Source: Pseudoxanthomonas sp. GM95 (GTDB lineage Bacteria; Pseudomonadota; Gammaproteobacteria; Xanthomonadales; Xanthomonadaceae). From it: a DNA stretch of 64,000 bases. Under the pieces are notes generated by a model. It searched no databases. It saw only the letters and a list, made by a program, of their open reading frames with translations, and had not been told where the DNA came from. Location of the stretch: assembly GCF_900109775.1 (NCBI RefSeq), contig NZ_FOAX01000001.1, forward strand, positions 992,001-1,056,000, read 5' to 3'. A program made the position numbers and the translations under genes. Shown piece by piece: positions 59,625-64,000 of the stretch; the stretch's first letter is position 1; every line of letters starts with the position of its first letter.

Positions 59625-61541
59625 ATGTCCTTGAGACAGCCGTTCTTGAAAACCGCCGCGCAGGGTTCACTGGCGGTCGCCTTGCTGGCGGCCAGCCAGG
59701 CTGCGCTGGCCTTGGGGTTGGGCGAGATCCGGGTCAAATCGCAGCCCGGGCAGCCATTGGTGGCCGAGATCCCGGTCATCTCCAGCGAGCCGGGCGAACT
59801 GGAACAGCTGCGCGCGCGGCTGGCTTCGCCGGTGATCTTCGAACGCGTCGGCCTGCAGCGGCCGAGCGGGCTGGTGAGCCAGCTGGACTTCGCCGTGGCG
59901 ATGTCCGACGACGGCAAGCCGGTGATCCGGGTCACCAGCCCGGGCCCGGTGGAAACACCGGCGGTGAACTTCCTGATTGAAGTGGACTGGGGCCAGGGGC
60001 GCCTGGTCCGCGAATACTCGGCCCTGGTCGGCGCACCCGGTGCGGTGGCCGCGGCCGGACAGCCACAGATCGAAGCGCCGGCACCGGCGCCGTCCAACCA
60101 GATCGCCCGCAGCGAACCGCTGCCGGCCCCGGTGGACGAAACGCCTGCGCCGCCACCTGCGCCTGCTCCGACACCCGCGCCCGCACCGCCTGCGGAGCGT
60201 CCGGCGCCGAGCGCGGTGGCCGTCACGCCGCCGCCTGTGCCGCGCGCACCGGAACCGGCGCCCACGCCGGTCGCCGTGCCTGCACCGGCAGACACGCTCA
60301 CCGTGCAACGCGGGCAGTCGCTGTCGCAGCTCGCCCGTAGCGTCCAGCAGGGCGGCACGCTGGACCAGGCGATGATCGCGCTGTTGCAGGCCAATCCCGA
60401 GGCCTTCGTCGGCAACAACATCAACCGTCTGCGCACCGGCGCGGTGCTGCGCGTGCCGCAGGCGCGCGAGGTCAACGGCCTGGCCGCGACCGAAGCCGCG
60501 GCCATGGTGCGCAAGCAGGTGGCCGACTGGCGCCAGGCGCGCGCGCCGGTGCCACAGCCGGCCGCCGCGACGCCGGCTGCTGCGCCCGTGCCGCTGGCCA
60601 AGCCGGCGCCGAGCGTGGCCGACGCACGTCTGGAAATCGCACCGCCGGCGGCCAACGTCGCCCAGCGGTCTGGAACGACATCCGGCACCGAGGCCGGAGG
60701 CGAGGGCGACATGCTGGCAAACGAACAACTGCGTCAGACCAAGGAAGACCTGGCCGCGCGCAGCGCCGAGGTCCAGGAACTGAAGACGCAGGTCGCCGAA
60801 CTGGAAAAGCTCAAGGCCCAGCAGGCCAAGCTGATCGCGATGAAGGACAGCGACCTGGCCGCGGCGCAGAAGCGCCTGGGCGACGTGCAGAGCGGTCAAC
60901 CCGGCGTCCCGGCCTGGCTGTGGATGGGCGTGGTGCTGGTGGTCGTGGGCCTGCTGGCCTGGGTGCTGGCGCGGCGCAACCGCGGCACGCCCAAGCCGCC
61001 GGTCTTCAAGGGCACGCTGGCCGCGCCGCCGGTGGTGGAAGAAGGCGAAGTGCCGGCCCCGTTCACCGCGGCCGAGCCGGAGCCGGTGTTCGACGCGCCG
61101 GTCGTGCCGGGCCCGCTTGCCGAGCCCGAGCTGCCGCGCTACACGCCGGTCTATGTGTCGGGCGAATCGCGCCCGGGCAAGGTCGAGCCGGCGGTGTCGC
61201 CGAGCTCGCCGGCCTGGATGAGCCCGACCGCCAAGCCGACCTGGCATACCGTCGATGGCCCGCATCCGATCTCCACCCGCGCCGTGCCGTCGGTCAGCCC
61301 AACCGCGACCTTGGCGCCGACGCCGGCCCCGATCCCCCGCGCCGCGCCCACCGCGGCCATGATCGATCCGGTCCCGGCCATCGCGCCTTCGGCCGGTGGT
61401 CGCGAGCGCCTGGAGCTGGCGCTGGCCTACCTCGACCTGGGCGACACGGACGCGGCCCGTTCGCTGCTGCAGCAGGTGGCGGCCGGCGACGACGCGCAGG
61501 CGCGCGACGAGGCCTCGAAACTGCTGCGCGAGCTCGGCTGA
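59625..61541 (+). CDS. fimV: FimV-type pilus assembly/polar protein
   Basis: Inner-membrane, peptidoglycan-associated protein needed for type IV pili and polar organisation. The 638-residue protein begins with a signal sequence (MSLRQPFLKTAAQGSL) and the FimV N-terminal domain (LGLGEIRVKSQPGQPLVAEI). A long Pro/Ala linker and a LysM-like module (DTLTVQRGQSLSQLARSV) follow. Then come a coiled coil (about 370-425) and one transmembrane helix (about 428-450). The cytoplasmic tail ends in the short helical FimV C-terminal motif (LELALAYLDLGDTDAARSLL). It is shorter than Pseudomonas FimV (about 920). Located between asd and truA, the conserved place. Confidence 0.94.
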   Translation: MSLRQPFLKTAAQGSLAVALLAASQAALALGLGEIRVKSQPGQPLVAEIPVISSEPGELEQLRARLASPVIFERVGLQRPSGLVSQLDFAVAMSDDGKPVIRVTSPGPVETPAVNFLIEVDWGQGRLVREYSALVGAPGAVAAAGQPQIEAPAPAPSNQIARSEPLPAPVDETPAPPPAPAPTPAPAPPAERPAPSAVAVTPPPVPRAPEPAPTPVAVPAPADTLTVQRGQSLSQLARSVQQGGTLDQAMIALLQANPEAFVGNNINRLRTGAVLRVPQAREVNGLAATEAAAMVRKQVADWRQARAPVPQPAAATPAAAPVPLAKPAPSVADARLEIAPPAANVAQRSGTTSGTEAGGEGDMLANEQLRQTKEDLAARSAEVQELKTQVAELEKLKAQQAKLIAMKDSDLAAAQKRLGDVQSGQPGVPAWLWMGVVLVVVGLLAWVLARRNRGTPKPPVFKGTLAAPPVVEEGEVPAPFTAAEPEPVFDAPVVPGPLAEPELPRYTPVYVSGESRPGKVEPAVSPSSPAWMSPTAKPTWHTVDGPHPISTRAVPSVSPTATLAPTPAPIPRAAPTAAMIDPVPAIAPSAGGRERLELALAYLDLGDTDAARSLLQQVAAGDDAQARDEASKLLRELG

Positions 61542-61565
61542 GCCGCGTCGCAGAGGAGTTTGCGC

Positions 61566-62357
61566 ATGCGTTACGCGCTGGGCGTCGAATACGACGGCAG
61601 CGAATTCCAGGGGTGGCAGCGGCTTGAGAAGGCCGGTGCGCCGGTGCTTACGCCGACCGTGCAGTCGGCCCTGGAAGCCGCGCTCTCGACCGTCGCCAAC
61701 CTGCCTGTCGATACCGTTTGCGCCGGTCGCACCGACGCCGGCGTGCACGGGCAATGCCAGGTCGTGCATTTCGATACCGAGGCCGTGCGCGCGCCGCGCG
61801 GCTGGGCGCTGGGCGCCAGCGCCAACCTGCCGCCCGCGATCTGCGTGCGCTGGTGCCAGCCGGTCGCCGATGACTTCAACGCGCGCTTTTCCGCGCGTGC
61901 GCGCCGCTATCGCTACGTGCTGGTCAACCGCGCGGTGCGCCCGGCGCTGGGCCGGCAGCTCCTGTCGTGGGAACGCCTGCCGCTGGATACCGAGGCCATG
62001 CATCGCGCCGCGCAGGCGCTGCTGGGCGAGAACGATTTTTCCGCGTTCCGCACCGTGCACTGCCAGGCGCGGCATCCGATGCGCGAGCTGCAGTCGATCC
62101 GCATCACCCGCCAGGGCGAGCAGGTCACCGTGGAAGTGCAGGCCAATGCGTTCCTGCACCACATGGTGCGCAACATCGTCGGCTCGCTGCTGATGGTGGG
62201 ACGCGGCGAAAAGCCGGAAGCCTGGATCGCGCAGCTGCTCGCAGGCCGCGATCGCACCGTGGCCGGGCCAACCGCGTCGCCGCAGGGGCTGGTGTTCGTC
62301 GGGCCGCTGTATCCGCCGGAATGGGGCCTGCCGGCCGAAGTGACCTTGCCCGGCTGA
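61566..62357 (+). CDS. truA: tRNA pseudouridine(38-40) synthase
   Basis: Modifies uridines 38-40 in tRNA anticodon arms. The 263-residue protein has the catalytic aspartate D57 in [11 protein letters not shown] and the family segments [20 protein letters not shown] and [27 protein letters not shown] at 61552-61558 supports ATG 61566 over the in-frame TTG at 61560. It is 24 bp downstream of fimV, so probably co-transcribed. Confidence 0.96.
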   Translation: MRYALGVEYDGSEFQGWQRLEKAGAPVLTPTVQSALEAALSTVANLPVDTVCAGRTDAGVHGQCQVVHFDTEAVRAPRGWALGASANLPPAICVRWCQPVADDFNARFSARARRYRYVLVNRAVRPALGRQLLSWERLPLDTEAMHRAAQALLGENDFSAFRTVHCQARHPMRELQSIRITRQGEQVTVEVQANAFLHHMVRNIVGSLLMVGRGEKPEAWIAQLLAGRDRTVAGPTASPQGLVFVGPLYPPEWGLPAEVTLPG

Positions 62358-62427
62358 GCGCGGGCCTGCGTGCGGAAAGCGGTGTTGCAGGGGCGCGCCG
62401 CGGCAGGCGCTTAGACTGGGCGCTTCG

Positions 62428-63066
62428 ATGTCGAGCAAGGCCGCCATGCATACCCGGATCAAATTCTGCGGCATGACCCGCCCCCAGGACGTACGCCTGG
62501 CGGTGGAGCTGGGCGTGGACTACATCGGCCTGATCTTCGCGCGCAGCCCGCGCCAGCTCACCATCGAAGCGGCGCGCGACCTGCGCGCGCTCATTCCCGA
62601 CACCATCGGCGCGGTCGCGCTGGTGATGGATCAACCGACCGACGAAATCGCTGCGATCGCCGCGCAGGTGCAGCCGGACCTGCTGCAGTTCCACGGCGGC
62701 GAGGACGACGCGTTCTGCGCGGGCTTTGGTTTGCCGTTCCTCAAGGCACTGCCGATGGGCGGCGCGCTCAGTGCCGAGGCGGCGATGGCGGCATTCCCGT
62801 CGGCCTGGGGCTTCGTGCTGGACAGTCATGTGCCGGGCGGGGCAGGCGGCAGCGGCAAGAGCTTCGACTGGGCGCGCTATCCGCGAGACGTGGCAAAGCC
62901 CTGCATGCTGGCCGGCGGCCTGACTGCGGCGACCGTGGGCGCGGCGGTGACGGCCGCGCGCCCGTGGGGCGTGGATGTCTCCAGCGGCGTCGAGTCGGCG
63001 CCGGGGGAAAAGGACCACCACGCGATGCGCCAGTTCGTCGCGGCTGTGCGCGCCGCCGATGGCTGA
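62428..63066 (+). CDS. trpF: phosphoribosylanthranilate isomerase
   Basis: Third step of tryptophan synthesis (PRA to CdRP). TIM-barrel protein of 212 residues if the ATG at 62428 is used; the ATG at 62446 (MHTRIKFCGMTRP, 206 residues, AAGG just upstream) fits homologues at least as well. The diagnostic cysteine motif KFCGMTRPQDV and the C-terminal GVDVSSGVESAPGEKD are clear. A TAGACT box near 62412 may be its -10. As a stand-alone trpF it is separate from trpC but may be followed by trpBA beyond the window; here a 2OG oxygenase overlaps its stop by 8 bp. Confidence 0.95.
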   Translation: MSSKAAMHTRIKFCGMTRPQDVRLAVELGVDYIGLIFARSPRQLTIEAARDLRALIPDTIGAVALVMDQPTDEIAAIAAQVQPDLLQFHGGEDDAFCAGFGLPFLKALPMGGALSAEAAMAAFPSAWGFVLDSHVPGGAGGSGKSFDWARYPRDVAKPCMLAGGLTAATVGAAVTAARPWGVDVSSGVESAPGEKDHHAMRQFVAAVRAADG

Positions 63067-64000
63067 GCAGCTGCCGGTCATCGACCTGGCCGCGCTGGCG
63101 CCGGGTGCGCCGGGGCGCGAAATGGCCCTGATCGCCTTGCGCGAGGCGGCGCATCGTTATGGCTTCTTCCAGCTCACTGGCCACGGCGTGCCAGCAGCCT
63201 GCGATATCGCGCTTCGTGCACAAGCCGAAGCTTTGTTCGCACTGCCGGAGGACGAAAAGCGCGCCATCGCGATGCTGCACTCGCCGCAGTTCCGCGGCTA
63301 TACGCAGATGGGCGCCGAACTGACCCGCGGCCGCGCCGACTGGCGTGAACAGATCGACTTCGGCCGCGAGGAACCTGCGCGTCCACTTTCAAGAAAGGAC
63401 GCGCCCGCGCTGCGCCTGCACGGCCCCAACCAATGGCCGGCCGCGCTGCCGGGCTTTCGTCCCGCGGTGGAAGCGTGGCAGCAGGCGATGGAATATCTGC
63501 TTCTACGCGTGCTGCGGGCCTGCGTCGCCTCGCTCGGCCAGCCGCGCGAGGCCTTGCAGCCGCTGTACGGCGAACGTCCGTGGTGGACGATGAAGCTGAT
63601 TCGCTATCCCGCCCAGGCCAGCGAAGGCCAAGGCGTCGGCGCACACAAGGATGGCGAACTACTCTCGCTGATCGCGCAGGATGCGGTCGGCGGCCTGCAG
63701 GTCGAAGCCGCCGACGGCACCTGGATCGATGCCCAACCCACGCCAGGCTGCTACGTGGTCAACATCGGCGAGCAGCTGGAGCTGGCCTCCGACGGCTACT
63801 TCAAGGCGGCCGTGCATCGCGTGCGCAGCCCGGCCAGCGGCCAGGCGCGGCTGTCGGCAGCGTTCTTCCTCGGCGCGCGGCTGGACAGCCGCATTCCCGC
63901 GCTCACCTTGCCGCCGGCATTGGCGGCGCAGGCCCGCGGCTATACCCGCGATCCGGGCAATCCGCTGCTACACGATGTCGGCGCCAATACCTTGAAGGGC
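63059..64000 (+). CDS. 2-oxoglutarate/Fe(II) oxygenase, isopenicillin N synthase-like (C-terminus cut off)
   Basis: At least 314 residues; still open at the right edge. It begins AEQLPVIDLAALAPG with the non-haem dioxygenase N-terminal pattern (ALREAAHRYGFFQLTGHGVP). The iron triad is H196 and D198 in GAHKDGELLS plus H253 in AVHRVRS, and the 2-oxoglutarate-binding arginine is R264 in QARLSAAFF. These proteins resemble isopenicillin N synthase and plant-type dioxygenases; the substrate is unknown. ATG at 63059 overlaps the end of trpF, implying coupled expression although no tryptophan-related role is evident. Confidence 0.9.
   Translation, partial: MAEQLPVIDLAALAPGAPGREMALIALREAAHRYGFFQLTGHGVPAACDIALRAQAEALFALPEDEKRAIAMLHSPQFRGYTQMGAELTRGRADWREQIDFGREEPARPLSRKDAPALRLHGPNQWPAALPGFRPAVEAWQQAMEYLLLRVLRACVASLGQPREALQPLYGERPWWTMKLIRYPAQASEGQGVGAHKDGELLSLIAQDAVGGLQVEAADGTWIDAQPTPGCYVVNIGEQLELASDGYFKAAVHRVRSPASGQARLSAAFFLGARLDSRIPALTLPPALAAQARGYTRDPGNPLLHDVGANTLKG

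Noticed and set aside
59667-62474. 935-codon minus-strand open frame opposite fimV and truA
   Set aside because: Arg/His-rich nonsense translation crossing two well-supported genes and their junction.
1-64000. CRISPR arrays, integrases, transposases, toxin-antitoxin or restriction genes
   Set aside because: None seen: no regularly spaced repeats, no recombinase or nuclease signatures apart from the PIN domain of the PhoH protein, which is part of a housekeeping-type fusion rather than a toxin pair.

Overview
The window is a gene-dense, high-GC chromosomal segment from a gammaproteobacterium of the Xanthomonadaceae (Pseudoxanthomonas, Stenotrophomonas, Luteimonas or Lysobacter type). Three things point there: characteristic gene neighbourhoods (tsaE-amiC-mutL, asd-fimV-truA-trpF, prmB-aroC, panBCD-pgi, dapA followed by a BamC-like lipoprotein), a PrxQ peroxiredoxin of the Xylella C47/C83 type, and two large TonB-dependent receptors. 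This assignment rests on family resemblance and gene order; no database search was possible. No IS element, prophage, integrase, CRISPR array or rRNA operon was seen. One tRNA gene (tRNA-Glu, CTC anticodon) is present.

Layout. 0-2.7 kb (minus): the end of a surface-polysaccharide locus (nucleotide-sugar dehydrogenase plus a cut-off epimerase), then an alpha/beta hydrolase preceded by a probable frameshifted membrane ORF. 2.8-5.4 kb (minus): PhoH-PIN ATPase, PrxQ/Bcp, GcvR. 5.5-7.1 kb (plus): dapA and a BamC-like lipoprotein. 7.1-7.7 kb (minus): FdxA ferredoxin and tRNA-Glu. 7.7-13.3 kb (plus): pcnB-folK-panB-panC-panD-pgi, tightly packed, ending in a terminator. 13.3-14.4 kb (minus): queG, divergent from a plus-strand run nnr-tsaE-amiC-mutL-DUF1684 lipoprotein-GumN/TraB-TPR sulfotransferase (14.4-23.4 kb). 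23.4-30.1 kb (minus): stand-alone RsxB, HAD phosphatase, metG, DUF2147 protein, TonB receptor 1. 30.4-31.9 kb (plus): apbC/mrp and dcd. 32-37.4 kb (minus): small membrane protein, TonB receptor 2, HIT protein, dienelactone hydrolase, greB. 37.8-39.9 kb: a Tat-exported GxGYxYP-type protein. 40-42 kb (minus): lipoprotein and HerA-like ATPase. 42.2-52.2 kb (plus): MltD-like transglycosylase, an adaptor plus two RND pump genes of MdtABC/MuxABC type, and a small unknown protein. 52.3-55.3 kb (minus): exported amidohydrolase, psd, SCO1. 55.4-64 kb (plus): prmB-aroC-2-hydroxyacid dehydrogenase-asd-fimV-truA-trpF-2OG oxygenase (cut by the window end).

Most of the content is core metabolism: coenzyme A and folate precursors, lysine/threonine and aromatic amino-acid synthesis, tRNA modification (QueG, TsaE, TruA), envelope maintenance (AmiC, MltD, BamC-like, PSD) and stress or redox functions. 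Stop/start overlaps (TGATG, GTGA) join many neighbours and imply translational coupling. The parts most worth a second look are the leaders of the two TonB-dependent receptors (tandem palindromes, plus a perfect TGTGA-N6-TCACA site at the first), the back-to-back, apparently leaderless queG/nnr promoter, the TPR sulfotransferase coupled to GumN, the Tat-exported GxGYxYP protein with an inserted domain, an RND subunit with a Ser/Gly/Thr/Asn-rich insert, and an A8 tract whose slippage would fuse the 2-hydroxyacid dehydrogenase to Asd. I found no clear evidence for a wholly new multi-gene system.
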